Below, piece by piece: positions 18,573 through 27,269 of a stretch of 64,000 nt of DNA. Below the pieces are notes generated by a model. The model was given only the letters and a program-made list of their open reading frames with translations, made no database searches and was not told the DNA's origin. This DNA comes from Streptomyces tuirus (GTDB taxonomy: Bacteria; Actinomycetota; Actinomycetes; Streptomycetales; Streptomycetaceae), in the NCBI RefSeq assembly GCF_014701095.1, contig NZ_AP023439.1:5940001-6004000 (forward strand), in the 5' to 3' direction. Position 1 is the stretch's first letter. Every line of letters starts with the position of its first letter. The position numbers and the translations under genes are program-made.

Positions 18573-20027
18573 ATGGGATCCACTTCCGCCGAGAACCACG
18601 GCACCGAAGGTGTCGGCCGCCGTGATCTGATCAAAAGGTCTGCCGCGCTCGGGCTGATCTCCGTCCCCACCATGAGCTTGTTGTCCGCCTGCGCCAGCAG
18701 CGGCGGCGACGACAGCGGGGACAAGGCCAAGGCCGGCAAGAAGACCGCGAAGAACCCGCTCGCCGTCAACGACACGGCCGGCATGGAATTCGTCCTGTTC
18801 GACGGCGGCTTCGGCAAGGAGTACGCCGAGGACGCCGTGAAGATCTACGAGAAGAACTTCCCCCAGGCCAAGGTGAAGTTCTCCGCCACCCAGAAGATCC
18901 AGTCCACGCTCCAGCCCCGCTTCAACCAGGGCACCCCGCCGGACCTCATCGACAACTCCGGCGCCGAGCAGATGGACATGGGCGTCCTGGTCGGCAAGAA
19001 CCAGCTCTCCGACCTCACCCCGCTGCTGGACGCGCCCTCCTACGACGACCCGAACAAGAAGGTCCGCGACACGCTGCGCCCCGGCATCGTGGAGATGGGC
19101 CAGTTCGACGGCGAGAAGGTCTGGATCCTGTACTACGCCTACACGGTGTACGGCGTCTGGTATTCACAGAAGGCCCTGGACTCGCTCGACGAGCAGTACC
19201 CGGAGACCTGGGACCAGATGCTCGCGGTCTGCGCGAAGGCCAAGAAGAAGGGCATGGCGGGCTGGACGTACGCGGGCAAATACCCGTACTACATCCCCTT
19301 CTCCCTCTACCCGATGATCGGCAAGGTCGGCGGCCGCGAGGTCCTCGACGCGATCGACAACCTGGAGCCGAACGCCTGGAAGCACCCGGCCGTCAAGGCC
19401 TGTTTCGAGGCGTACTACGAGCTCTACAAAAAGGGTTACGTCCTCAAGGGCACCCCGGGCCTGGACCACATCCAGTCGCAGACCGCCTGGGCCGAGGGCA
19501 AGGCACTGTTCATCCCGAACGGCTCCTGGGTGGAGAACGAGTCGGCCAACGTCATCCCCGACGACTTCGACCTGGCCGTCTCCGCGCCGACCGGCCTCGA
19601 CTCCTCCGACGCGATGCCCTTCGGCACCATCTGGGCCTCCGGCGGCGAGCCCTTCATCGTCCCGGCCAAGGCCAAGAACGCGGCCGGCGGCATGGAGCAA
19701 CTGCGCATCATGCTCAGTGAGGCGTCGTCCAAGAACTTCACCGGCAAGGTGAAATCGCTGACCGCGTACAACGGCGGCACCGACGGCATCCCCCTCACCC
19801 CCGGCCTCAAATCCGGCGTCGCGGCGCTGGACAAGGCGGGCGAGAACGTGGTGAATCCCCGTCTGCAGGACTGGTACGTGCAGTTGCAGAAGGAGAAGAT
19901 CGGTGTGTCCGGCCTGGGCGAGATGATGGCCGGCCGCCTCACCCCGGCCGAGGCCATCAAGAAGATCCAGGGTTTCGCCGACGAGGCGGCCAAGGACGAC
20001 TCCATCAAGCACTACAAGCACCAGTAA
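18573..20027 (+). CDS. ngcE: N-acetylglucosamine/chitobiose-binding lipoprotein NgcE
   Basis: 484 aa from ATG 18573; a TTG at 18567 is in frame. The N-terminus has a twin-arginine motif (GRRDLIKRSAALG) and lipobox LLSAC, so it is probably Tat-exported and lipidated. The body is an SBP_bac_1 fold (GMEFVLFDGGFGKEY, DLIDNSGAEQMDMG, EGKALFIPNGSWVENE). Sequence, the following NgcF/NgcG-type permeases and the ROK gene downstream match the Streptomyces ngcEFG-rok7B7-xylFGH locus. NgcE binds GlcNAc and chitobiose in S. olivaceoviridis. No ATPase is encoded here; these systems use the shared ATPase MsiK. Confidence 0.92.
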   Translation: MGSTSAENHGTEGVGRRDLIKRSAALGLISVPTMSLLSACASSGGDDSGDKAKAGKKTAKNPLAVNDTAGMEFVLFDGGFGKEYAEDAVKIYEKNFPQAKVKFSATQKIQSTLQPRFNQGTPPDLIDNSGAEQMDMGVLVGKNQLSDLTPLLDAPSYDDPNKKVRDTLRPGIVEMGQFDGEKVWILYYAYTVYGVWYSQKALDSLDEQYPETWDQMLAVCAKAKKKGMAGWTYAGKYPYYIPFSLYPMIGKVGGREVLDAIDNLEPNAWKHPAVKACFEAYYELYKKGYVLKGTPGLDHIQSQTAWAEGKALFIPNGSWVENESANVIPDDFDLAVSAPTGLDSSDAMPFGTIWASGGEPFIVPAKAKNAAGGMEQLRIMLSEASSKNFTGKVKSLTAYNGGTDGIPLTPGLKSGVAALDKAGENVVNPRLQDWYVQLQKEKIGVSGLGEMMAGRLTPAEAIKKIQGFADEAAKDDSIKHYKHQ

Positions 20028-20064
20028 CGGCAACCGGAAAACCATTTTCCGCAACGGCACCGGA

Positions 20065-20997
20065 GTGGCGATGCAGCACGGCAAGTACCGGTTCATCGTG
20101 GGCTTCCTAGCGCTGCCCCTGGGACTGTACGCGCTCTTCGTGGTCTGGCCGTTCATCCAGTCCATCTACTACTCGTTCACGGACTGGACCGGCCTGAGCC
20201 CCGAATTCAAGATGGTCGGTTTCGACAACTACAGCCGGATGCTCGACGACGACATCTTCTGGAAGTCGCTGCAGCACAGCCTGCTGTTCGCCCTCCTGCT
20301 GCCGGTGGTGACGATCGGCCTGGCGCTGTTCTTCGCCTTCATGATCAACGTAGGCGGCAGAAAACGGAGAAACGGGCCCGTCATCACCGGCGTCCGCGGC
20401 TCCGGCTTCTACAAAATCGTCTACTTCTTTCCGCAGGTCCTCTCGATCGCCATCGTCGCGCTGCTGTTCGCGTTCGCGTACAACCCGGACAGCGGCGCGA
20501 TCAACTCGCTCCTGCGCGGCGTCGGCCTGGACGACGTCCAGCCCCTCTGGCTGGGCGACCCCGATCTGGCCCTCTGGGCGGTGATGGGGGTCCTGGTCTG
20601 GTCCACGGTCGGTTTCTTCGTGGTCCTCTTCTCCGCCGGCATGGCCTCCATCCCGGCGGAGATGTACGAGGCCGCGCTCCTGGACGGCGCGAACCGCGTC
20701 ACCACGTTCTTCCGGGTCACCCTGCCCCTGCTGTGGGACACGGTGCAGTCCGGCTGGGTCTACGTGGGCATCCTCGCCCTGGGCGCCGAGTCGTTCGCGG
20801 TCGTGCAGATCATGACGACCGGCCCGGGCGGTCCCGACTACTCGACCACCGTCATGGTCCTGTACGTGTACCAGAAGGCGTTCCGTGACGGGCAGGCCGC
20901 CTACGCCACCACCATCGGTGTCGCCCTGCTCGTCGTCACGCTGGCCTTCGCCGCCGTGGTGATGCGGCTGGGCCGTCGCGAGCGGCTGGAGTACTGA
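20065..20997 (+). CDS. ngcF: Sugar ABC permease NgcF
   Basis: 310 aa from GTG, 37 bp after ngcE. A MalF-type permease with about six membrane segments and the cytoplasmic EAA loop EAALLDGANRVTTFFRVTLP that docks on the ATPase. It forms a heterodimer with NgcG for GlcNAc/chitobiose import. It ends 3 bp before ngcG, so the two are cotranscribed. Confidence 0.92.
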   Translation: MAMQHGKYRFIVGFLALPLGLYALFVVWPFIQSIYYSFTDWTGLSPEFKMVGFDNYSRMLDDDIFWKSLQHSLLFALLLPVVTIGLALFFAFMINVGGRKRRNGPVITGVRGSGFYKIVYFFPQVLSIAIVALLFAFAYNPDSGAINSLLRGVGLDDVQPLWLGDPDLALWAVMGVLVWSTVGFFVVLFSAGMASIPAEMYEAALLDGANRVTTFFRVTLPLLWDTVQSGWVYVGILALGAESFAVVQIMTTGPGGPDYSTTVMVLYVYQKAFRDGQAAYATTIGVALLVVTLAFAAVVMRLGRRERLEY

Positions 20998-21000
20998 CCC

Positions 21001-21924
21001 ATGAAGACGACCGAAACCCCCGCGCCGCTGCCGGCCGAGTCCGGCGCACCGATCACCAAGACGGACCTCCAGCCGCCCCCTCCCGCCAAGGAGAGGAAGG
21101 AAGGCACGGTCCTCAACGTCTTCTCCCACGGCGTCCTGGTCATCTGGGCGTTCATGGTGGTCCTGCCGCTGCTCTGGGCGGTCATGACGTCCTTCAAGGA
21201 CGACCGCTCCATCTTCAGCTCCCCCTGGTCGCTCCCGGACTCCCTGCACTTCGACAACTGGTCGCGGGCGTGGACGCAGGCCAACATGAGCGACTACTTC
21301 CTCAACACGGTCCTCGTGGTCGGCGGTTCACTCGTGGGAACCCTGGTCCTGGGCTCCATGGCGGCGTACGTCCTCGCCCGTTTCGACTTCCCGGGCAACC
21401 GCTTCATCTACTTCCTGTTCATCGGCGGCATGAGCTTCCCGATCATGCTCGCCCTGGTCCCCCTGTTCTACGTCGTGAACAACATGGGCCTGCTGAACAC
21501 CATCCACGGGCTGATCCTGGTCTACATCGCCTACTCGCTGCCGTTCACGGTGTTCTTCCTCACGGCGTTCTTCCGCACGCTGCCGACGTCGATCGCCGAA
21601 GCGGCCTTCGTGGACGGGGCGTCCCACAGCCGCACGTTCTTCCAGATCATGCTGCCCATGGCCAAGCCGGGGCTGATCAGCGTCGGCATCTTCAACTTCC
21701 TCGGCCAGTGGAACCAGTACATGCTCCCCACGGTCCTCAATACCGACCCCGACAAGCGGGTCCTGACCCAGGGCCTGGTCCAGCTGGCCGTCAGCCAGGG
21801 CTACAAGGGCGACTGGTCGGGCCTCTTCGCGGGCCTCGTGATGGCGATGCTGCCGGTGCTGGCGGCGTACGTCATCTTCCAGCGACAGGTGGTGCAGGGG
21901 CTTACGGCGGGGGCGCTGAAGTAG
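21001..21924 (+). CDS. ngcG: Sugar ABC permease NgcG
   Basis: 307 aa. A MalG-type permease with a Pro-rich cytoplasmic head, six membrane segments and the EAA loop EAAFVDGASHSRTFFQIMLP. The C-terminus (QRQVVQGLTAGALK) is the usual ending of this family. It completes the ngcEFG operon; the next 400 bp hold repeats and no gene. Confidence 0.93.
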   Translation: MKTTETPAPLPAESGAPITKTDLQPPPPAKERKEGTVLNVFSHGVLVIWAFMVVLPLLWAVMTSFKDDRSIFSSPWSLPDSLHFDNWSRAWTQANMSDYFLNTVLVVGGSLVGTLVLGSMAAYVLARFDFPGNRFIYFLFIGGMSFPIMLALVPLFYVVNNMGLLNTIHGLILVYIAYSLPFTVFFLTAFFRTLPTSIAEAAFVDGASHSRTFFQIMLPMAKPGLISVGIFNFLGQWNQYMLPTVLNTDPDKRVLTQGLVQLAVSQGYKGDWSGLFAGLVMAMLPVLAAYVIFQRQVVQGLTAGALK

Positions 21925-21977
21925 GACGGCCGGGCCGCGGTACCGCCGGTTCCCACGACTCGGCGTCGCAGCCGGGG

Positions 21978-22061
21978 CCGGGTGGGTCCGCAGCCCGGCG
22001 CAGCGGGGTGCCGCTCTCCTTGGGACGGGTGCCGCCCCCAGCGGCACGCATGCCCGCAGCT
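21978..22061 (+). repeat. Intergenic repeat family A, copy 1
   Basis: About 84 bp starting CCGGGTGGGTCCGCAGCCCG and ending GCACGCATGCCCGCAGCT. The reverse complement of 30923-31003 matches it closely at both ends, with a variable middle. Both copies are in gene-free DNA after a transporter operon. Confidence 0.8.
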
Positions 22062-22089
22062 AGCCGCCGGACGGCGCAAGGGGCCGTGT

Positions 22090-22181
22090 CGGGGGGTGTC
22101 CGCCCGCAGCGGTTGGCGCGTCAACGGACAGTCAGTCGGTATGAAGGTCCATCGCGCCGTTCCGAGGACGGACACCCCCCG
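22090..22181. repeat. 13-bp perfect inverted repeat with long loop
   Basis: CGGGGGGTGTCCG (22090-22102) and CGGACACCCCCCG (22169-22181) are exact reverse complements around a 66-bp loop. They sit between ngcG and rok7B7. They may be ends of a small mobile or REP-like element, or a large stem-loop in the transcript. The rest of 21925-22374 shows no gene. Confidence 0.6.
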
Positions 22182-22374
22182 GCGCGGCCCCGGCCCCCCA
22201 CCCGCCGGTCAGGCGGAAGCGCGAACCCCCACGTAGCCCTGCGCAACCACCCGCATACCCCTCGGAATCAGTTCAACCTCTTGACGGGAGGCAACCCGAA
22301 CGGCTCAGCTTAGAGTTCACTAGTTGGACATAGACGGGGCCTCATCGAGGCGGCCCCGCGCGCAGGAGGTCGTC

Positions 22375-23586
22375 GTGGAGACTCCGGGGTCGCAGTCATC
22401 GCTGCACCGAGCCAACCTGGAGCGTGTCGTACGAGCCGTGCGCCTGGCGGGCTCCCTCACCCAGGCCGAGATCGCGAGGACGACAGGCCTGTCCGCGGCG
22501 ACGGTCTCCAACATCGTCCGGGAGTTGAAGGACAGCGGCACCGTCGAGGTCACACCGACCTCCGCCGGCGGCCGCCGCGCCCGCAGCGTGTCGCTCAGCG
22601 GCGACGCCGGCATCGTCATCGGCGTCGACTTCGGCCACACCCACCTCCGCGTCGCCATCGGCAACCTCGCCCACCAGGTCCTCGCCGAGGAGTCCGAGCC
22701 CCTGGACGTGGACGCCTCGTCCACCCAGGGCTTCGACCGCGCGGAACAGCTGGTCACCCGCCTGATCGAAGCCACCGGCGTGGACCGCTCCAAGATCGCC
22801 GGCGTCGGCCTCGGCGTCCCCGGCCCCATCGACGTCGAGTCCGGCACCCTCGGCTCGACCGCCATCCTCCCGGGATGGACCGGCACCAACCCCGCCGAGG
22901 AGCTGCGCGGCCGCCTCGGCGTCCCCGTGCACGTGGACAACGACGCCAACCTCGGCGCCCTCGGCGAGATGGTCTGGGGCAGCGGCCGAGGCGTCCGCGA
23001 CCTGGCCTACATCAAGGTCGCCAGCGGCGTCGGCGCCGGCCTGGTGATCAGCGGCAAGATCTACCGCGGCCCCGGCGGCACCGCCGGAGAAATCGGGCAT
23101 ATTACACTCGATGAATCCGGCCCGGTCTGCCGATGCGGAAACCGCGGCTGCCTGGAGACCTTCACGGCCGCGCGCTACGTGCTCCCGCTCCTCCAGTCCA
23201 GTCACGGCACCGATCTGACCATGGAGGGCGTCGTACGGCTGGCGCGGGACGGAGATCCGGGCTGCCGTCGGGTGATCGCCGACGTCGGCCGCCACATCGG
23301 CAGCGGAGTGGCCAATCTCTGCAATCTGCTGAACCCGAGCCGCGTGGTCCTCGGCGGTGATCTCGCCGAGGCCGGTGAGCTGGTCCTCGGGCCGATCCGG
23401 GAGTCCGTCGGCCGCTACGCCATCCCCAGCGCGGCACGCCAGTTGTCCGTTCTCCCCGGTGCCCTCGGCGGCCGTGCGGAGGTGCTCGGAGCGCTCGCCC
23501 TCGCCCTCAGCGAGATGGGCGATTCGACGCTTTTGGACGGGACGGCTCCCGGTGCCCTCCAGGCAGTCACCCCTGCCTTCACTTAG
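22375..23586 (+). CDS. rok7B7: ROK-family transcriptional regulator Rok7B7
   Basis: 403 aa from GTG 22375, chosen because AGGAGG stands 5 nt before it; a TTG at 22324 has no such site. N-terminal winged HTH (LTQAEIARTTGLSAATVSNIVRELKDSG), then a ROK sugar-kinase fold with GVDFGHTHLRVAIG, DNDANLGALGE and the zinc motif CRCGNRGCLET. Between ngcEFG and xylFGH this is the place of S. coelicolor SCO6008 (Rok7B7), reported to control xylFGH, carbon catabolite repression and antibiotic production. A matching site lies in front of xylF. Confidence 0.92.
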   Translation: METPGSQSSLHRANLERVVRAVRLAGSLTQAEIARTTGLSAATVSNIVRELKDSGTVEVTPTSAGGRRARSVSLSGDAGIVIGVDFGHTHLRVAIGNLAHQVLAEESEPLDVDASSTQGFDRAEQLVTRLIEATGVDRSKIAGVGLGVPGPIDVESGTLGSTAILPGWTGTNPAEELRGRLGVPVHVDNDANLGALGEMVWGSGRGVRDLAYIKVASGVGAGLVISGKIYRGPGGTAGEIGHITLDESGPVCRCGNRGCLETFTAARYVLPLLQSSHGTDLTMEGVVRLARDGDPGCRRVIADVGRHIGSGVANLCNLLNPSRVVLGGDLAEAGELVLGPIRESVGRYAIPSAARQLSVLPGALGGRAEVLGALALALSEMGDSTLLDGTAPGALQAVTPAFT

Positions 23587-23592
23587 AGAACG

Positions 23593-23610
23593 GATGGCAC
23601 CGTTGCCATC
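23593..23610. terminator. Small hairpin after rok7B7
   Basis: GATGGCA-CCGT-TGCCATC is a perfect 7-bp stem with a 4-nt loop, 7 bp after the rok7B7 stop. It could be a weak terminator or, since it is close to the xylF promoter, an operator. Confidence 0.5.
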
Positions 23611-23620
23611 TCGTTAAGGA

Positions 23621-23633
23621 TTTACTTCTTGAC
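23621..23633 (+). promoter_or_regulatory. Rok7B7-type binding site upstream of xylF
   Basis: TTTACTTCTTGAC fits all 13 positions of the Rok7B7 consensus as I remember it (TTKAMKHSTTSAV). It overlaps a likely -35 box TTGACG at 23629-23634. A half-like copy, TTGACTTC, follows at 23652-23659. The position suits repression of xylFGH. Confidence 0.6.
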
Positions 23634-23707
23634 GTCGCACGTGTGGCCGAGTTGACTTCCAGCCACCTCGGCCGCAATGTCGCGGCCTCGTCAGGGAGGT
23701 TTCTGAA

Positions 23708-24820
23708 GTGAACACGCGTATGCGTCGCGCCGCTGTTGCTGTTGCCGCCGGTGCGATGGCCGTTTCGCTTGCTGCCTGTGGCAGCGCCAAGGAGTCGGGT
23801 GACAACGCCGACTCCACCGGGTCCGCCAAGAAGGGCGACGACATCAAGGTCGGCCTGCTCCTTCCGGAGAACGCGACCGCCCGTTACGAGAAGTTCGACC
23901 GGGTGCTCATCGAGAAGAAGGTCAAGGAGCTCACCGGCGGCAAGGGCGAGGTCGTCTACGCCAACGCCAAGCAGGACGCCAGCACCCAGAACCAGCAGGT
24001 CGACACGATGGTGACCAACAAGGTCGACGTGCTGATCGTGGACGCGGTGGACTCCAAGGCCATCGCCGGCTCGGTGAAGAAGGCCAAGGACGCCGGCATC
24101 CCCGTCGTCGCCTACGACCGCCTGGCCGAGGGCCCGATCGACGCCTACACCTCGTTCGACAACGTCACCGTCGGCAAGACGCAGGGCGAGGCCCTGCTGA
24201 AGGCCCTCGGCGACAAGGCCAAGGACGGCCAGATCGTCATGATGAACGGGTCCTCCACCGACCCGAACGCCGCCCAGTTCAAGCAGGGTGCCCACGAGGT
24301 GCTCGACGGCAAGGTGAAGGTCGGCCGCGAGTACGACACCAAGGAGTGGAAGCCGGAGAACGCCAACGCCAACATGGAGGGCGCCATCTCCGCCCTCGGC
24401 AAGGACAAGATCGTCGGCGTCTACTCCGCCAACGACGGCATGGCGGGCGGCATCATCACCGCCCTGAAGGCCGCCGGCCTCGAGGACATCCCCGTCACCG
24501 GCCAGGACGCCGAACTCTCCGGCGTGCAGCGCATCGTCACCGGTGAGCAGTACATGAGCGTCTACAAGCCCTACCCCCAGGAGGCGGACGTCGCGGCCGA
24601 GATGGCCGTCGCCCTCGCCCAGGGCAAGTCGCTCGACTCGATCGCCAAGGACAAGGTCGACAGCCCGACCACCAAGGCCATCCCCTCCGTCCTCGTCCCG
24701 GTCGTCTCGCTGACGAAGGACAACATCAACGACACCGTCATCAAGGACGGCATCTACACCGTGAACGAGATCTGCGCGGGCAAGTACAAGGCCGCCTGCG
24801 ACAAGATCGGTCTCAAGTAA
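23708..24820 (+). CDS. xylF: Xylose-binding lipoprotein XylF
   Basis: 370 aa from GTG with GGGAGG upstream. Signal peptide with lipobox LAAC, then a Peripla_BP_4 domain (KVGLLLPENATARYEKFDR, VLIVDAVDSKAI, IPVVAYDRLAEGPI, VTGQDAELSGVQRIVTGEQY). It delivers xylose to XylH/XylG. The locus corresponds to S. coelicolor xylFGH, which is needed for xylose uptake. A paralog sits at 9108-10190. Confidence 0.93.
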   Translation: MNTRMRRAAVAVAAGAMAVSLAACGSAKESGDNADSTGSAKKGDDIKVGLLLPENATARYEKFDRVLIEKKVKELTGGKGEVVYANAKQDASTQNQQVDTMVTNKVDVLIVDAVDSKAIAGSVKKAKDAGIPVVAYDRLAEGPIDAYTSFDNVTVGKTQGEALLKALGDKAKDGQIVMMNGSSTDPNAAQFKQGAHEVLDGKVKVGREYDTKEWKPENANANMEGAISALGKDKIVGVYSANDGMAGGIITALKAAGLEDIPVTGQDAELSGVQRIVTGEQYMSVYKPYPQEADVAAEMAVALAQGKSLDSIAKDKVDSPTTKAIPSVLVPVVSLTKDNINDTVIKDGIYTVNEICAGKYKAACDKIGLK

Positions 24821-25018
24821 GCGACCGCCAAGTCCCCTGCGGAGCACGGGAGTCCGAGCCGGGCTCCCGTGACTCCATGCAGGGGCCGGTCCGCCCCCGA
24901 GTTCCTCCGGCGCCCCGCCACATCAGCCCCGCAAGCTCTGCGGGGCGCCGGACGGATCACTCCTCCCACACTTCTGCACAACCTCCCGCCGGGTCAGGCG
25001 GCGAAGGAGATGGTTCAC

Positions 25019-25801
25019 GTGTCCGCTACGCCCGTGCTGGCGTTGCGCGGGGTCTCCAAGCGGTTCGGTGCCGTTCAGGCGCTCACCGACGTAGAGCTTG
25101 AGGTCCACGCCGGTGAAGTGGTCGCCCTGGTCGGCGACAACGGAGCCGGAAAGTCCACGCTGGTCAAGACGATCGCCGGCGTGCACCCCATCGATGAGGG
25201 CGTCATCGAATGGGACGGCAGGTCCGTCCAGATCAGCAAGCCGCACGACGCCCAGAACCTGGGCATCGCGACCGTCTACCAGGACCTCGCGCTCTGCGAC
25301 AACATCGACGTCGTCGGCAACCTCTACCTGGGCCGGGAGATCCGCAAGCGCGGCGTTCTGGACGAGGTGGAGATGGAGCGCCGCTCCCGCGAGCTGCTCG
25401 ACACGCTGTCGATCCGCATCCCCAGCGTGCGCATCCCGATCGCCTCGCTCTCCGGCGGTCAGCGCCAGACCGTGGCCATCGCCCGTTCCATGCTCGGCGA
25501 GCCCAAGCTGGTCATCCTCGACGAGCCCACCGCCGCCCTCGGCGTCGAGCAGACCGCACAGGTCCTCGACCTGGTCGAGCGGCTGCGCGAGCGCGGCCAC
25601 GCCGTGATCCTCATCAGCCACAACATGGCCGATGTGAAGGCCGTCGCGGACAAGGTCGCCGTGCTGCGCCTCGGGCGCAACAACGGCGTCTTCGAGGTCA
25701 AGTCGACCTCGCAGGAAGAGATCATCTCCGCCATCACCGGCGCCACCGACAACGCCGTGACCCGCCGTGCGGCGCGCACGAACGGGGAGGTTTCCAAGTG
25801 A
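25019..25801 (+). CDS. xylG: Xylose ABC transporter ATPase XylG (single domain)
   Basis: 260 aa from GTG 25019, with AAGGAG 9 nt before it; an ATG at 25010 abuts that site and is less likely. Walker A GDNGAGKST, Q-loop YQDLALCDN, signature LSGGQRQ, Walker B VILDEPTAAL, switch His in LISHNM. Only one ATPase domain, unlike the double-domain XylG of enteric bacteria. It starts about 200 bp after xylF; the stop overlaps the xylH start (GTGA). Confidence 0.94.
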   Translation: MSATPVLALRGVSKRFGAVQALTDVELEVHAGEVVALVGDNGAGKSTLVKTIAGVHPIDEGVIEWDGRSVQISKPHDAQNLGIATVYQDLALCDNIDVVGNLYLGREIRKRGVLDEVEMERRSRELLDTLSIRIPSVRIPIASLSGGQRQTVAIARSMLGEPKLVILDEPTAALGVEQTAQVLDLVERLRERGHAVILISHNMADVKAVADKVAVLRLGRNNGVFEVKSTSQEEIISAITGATDNAVTRRAARTNGEVSK

Positions 25802-27090
25802 GCATCGACAAGACCTCCGCGGCTCCGGACGACCACGTCGTGGAGAACCCCGAGGCGGCCAAGGCGGCCGTCACGGTGGTCGACCCCCGGCTGCTGGTCC
25901 GCGAGCAGGGCCTCAAGGGCTACGTCACCGAGTTCAAGCGGAAGATGAAGTCCGGTGACCTGGGCTCCATCCCGGTCGTCATCGGCCTGGCGATCATCTG
26001 GATCATCTTCACGAGCCTGAACCCCAACTTCCTCACCGCGGGCAACCTGTCCGACATGTCCGTCGCCATGGTCGGCACCGGCATGATCGCCGTCGGCATC
26101 GTCTTCGTGCTGCTGCTCGGCGAGATCGACCTGTCGGTCGGCTCGGTGTCCGGTGTGGCGGGTGCGTCCTTCGCGGTGCTGAACGTCACCAACGGCATGA
26201 ACGAGTGGCTCGCCTTCGTGCTGGCCATCCTCACCGGCACCGTCGCCGGCGTGCTGCACGGCTTCTTCTTCGCGAAGATCGGCGTCCCCGCGTTCGCCGT
26301 CACCCTGGCCGGTCTGCTGTTCTGGAACGGCTTCATGCTCCAGATCCTCGGCGACAACGGCACGATCAACCTCGACCCGGACGGGGTCGTGGCCCAGCTG
26401 ACCAGCTACTACTTCTCCGACGTGGCCGCCGCGTACGCGCTGGCCGCCGTGGTGACCGCCGGGTTCTTCCTCAGCTCCTTCCTCGGCAACCGGCGCCGCG
26501 AGGCCGCGGGCGTGCCGTCGAGGCCGCTGAGCGAGACCATCGTGCGGACCGTGCTGCTGGCGGTGCTCGCCTTCACCGTCGCCATCGTCTTCAACCAGTA
26601 CAAGGGCCTGCCGCTCGCCGTGGTGATCTTCATCGCGGTGCTGCTGGTCACGGACTTCGTGCTGCGCCGCACGTCGTACGGCCGGAAGGTGTTCGCGCTC
26701 GGCGGCAGCGTCGAGGCGTCCCGCCGTGCCGGTATCAACGTGGAGATGGTCCGGATCTCGGTGTTCGCGATCTCCGGCACCTTCGCCGCGGTGGGCGGCC
26801 TGTTCATCGCCTCCAAGATCGCCGCGGCCAACCAGGGCGCCGGCGGTGGTGACCTGCTGATGAACGCGATCGCCGCGGCGGTGATCGGTGGCACGTCGCT
26901 GTTCGGCGGCCGTGGACGCACCTGGAACGCCCTGCTCGGTGTGCTGGTGATCGTGTCCATCCAGTACGGCCTCGCCCTGGAGGGCATCGCCTCCCCGGTG
27001 CAGTACATGATCACCGGTGGTGTGCTGTTGGCCACGGTCGTCATCGACGCCGTCACCCGCAAGACGCAGAAGACCGCCGGGCGCGCGTAA
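25798..27090 (+). CDS. xylH: Xylose ABC transporter permease XylH
   Basis: 430 aa from a GTG that overlaps the xylG stop, with GGGGAGG 7 nt upstream. A BPD_transp_2 permease with about ten membrane segments; LLGEIDLSVGSVSGVAG, AKIGVPAFAVTLAGLL, the loop GGSVEASRRAGINVEMVR, and a C-terminal AAAVIGGTSLFGGRGRTW. It completes xylFGH and is followed by a strong terminator. Confidence 0.94.
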   Translation: MSIDKTSAAPDDHVVENPEAAKAAVTVVDPRLLVREQGLKGYVTEFKRKMKSGDLGSIPVVIGLAIIWIIFTSLNPNFLTAGNLSDMSVAMVGTGMIAVGIVFVLLLGEIDLSVGSVSGVAGASFAVLNVTNGMNEWLAFVLAILTGTVAGVLHGFFFAKIGVPAFAVTLAGLLFWNGFMLQILGDNGTINLDPDGVVAQLTSYYFSDVAAAYALAAVVTAGFFLSSFLGNRRREAAGVPSRPLSETIVRTVLLAVLAFTVAIVFNQYKGLPLAVVIFIAVLLVTDFVLRRTSYGRKVFALGGSVEASRRAGINVEMVRISVFAISGTFAAVGGLFIASKIAAANQGAGGGDLLMNAIAAAVIGGTSLFGGRGRTWNALLGVLVIVSIQYGLALEGIASPVQYMITGGVLLATVVIDAVTRKTQKTAGRA

Positions 27091-27102
27091 CGCCCGCACC
27101 CG

Positions 27103-27137
27103 CCTGTGCCCGGTACCTCCCAGGTACCGGGCACAGG
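27103..27137 (+). terminator. Terminator of xylFGH
   Basis: A perfect 16-bp stem (CCTGTGCCCGGTACCT with AGGTACCGGGCACAGG) around CCC, 12 bp after the xylH stop. Confidence 0.9.
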
Positions 27138-27269
27138 TGTGTCGTAGGTGTGGCACAAGATGGGTACAGCCGAACGCGTGACGTACGACGCGAGGCCACG
27201 GAGCCGCCCGCAAAGGCGGAACATTAGACTCGACAAGCCCGGCAACAGCTCTACTGCAAGGAGGCACGG

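Noticed and set aside
22324..22374. Upstream TTG start for rok7B7
   Set aside because: No ribosome site, whereas GTG 22375 has AGGAGG at good spacing and gives the usual length.
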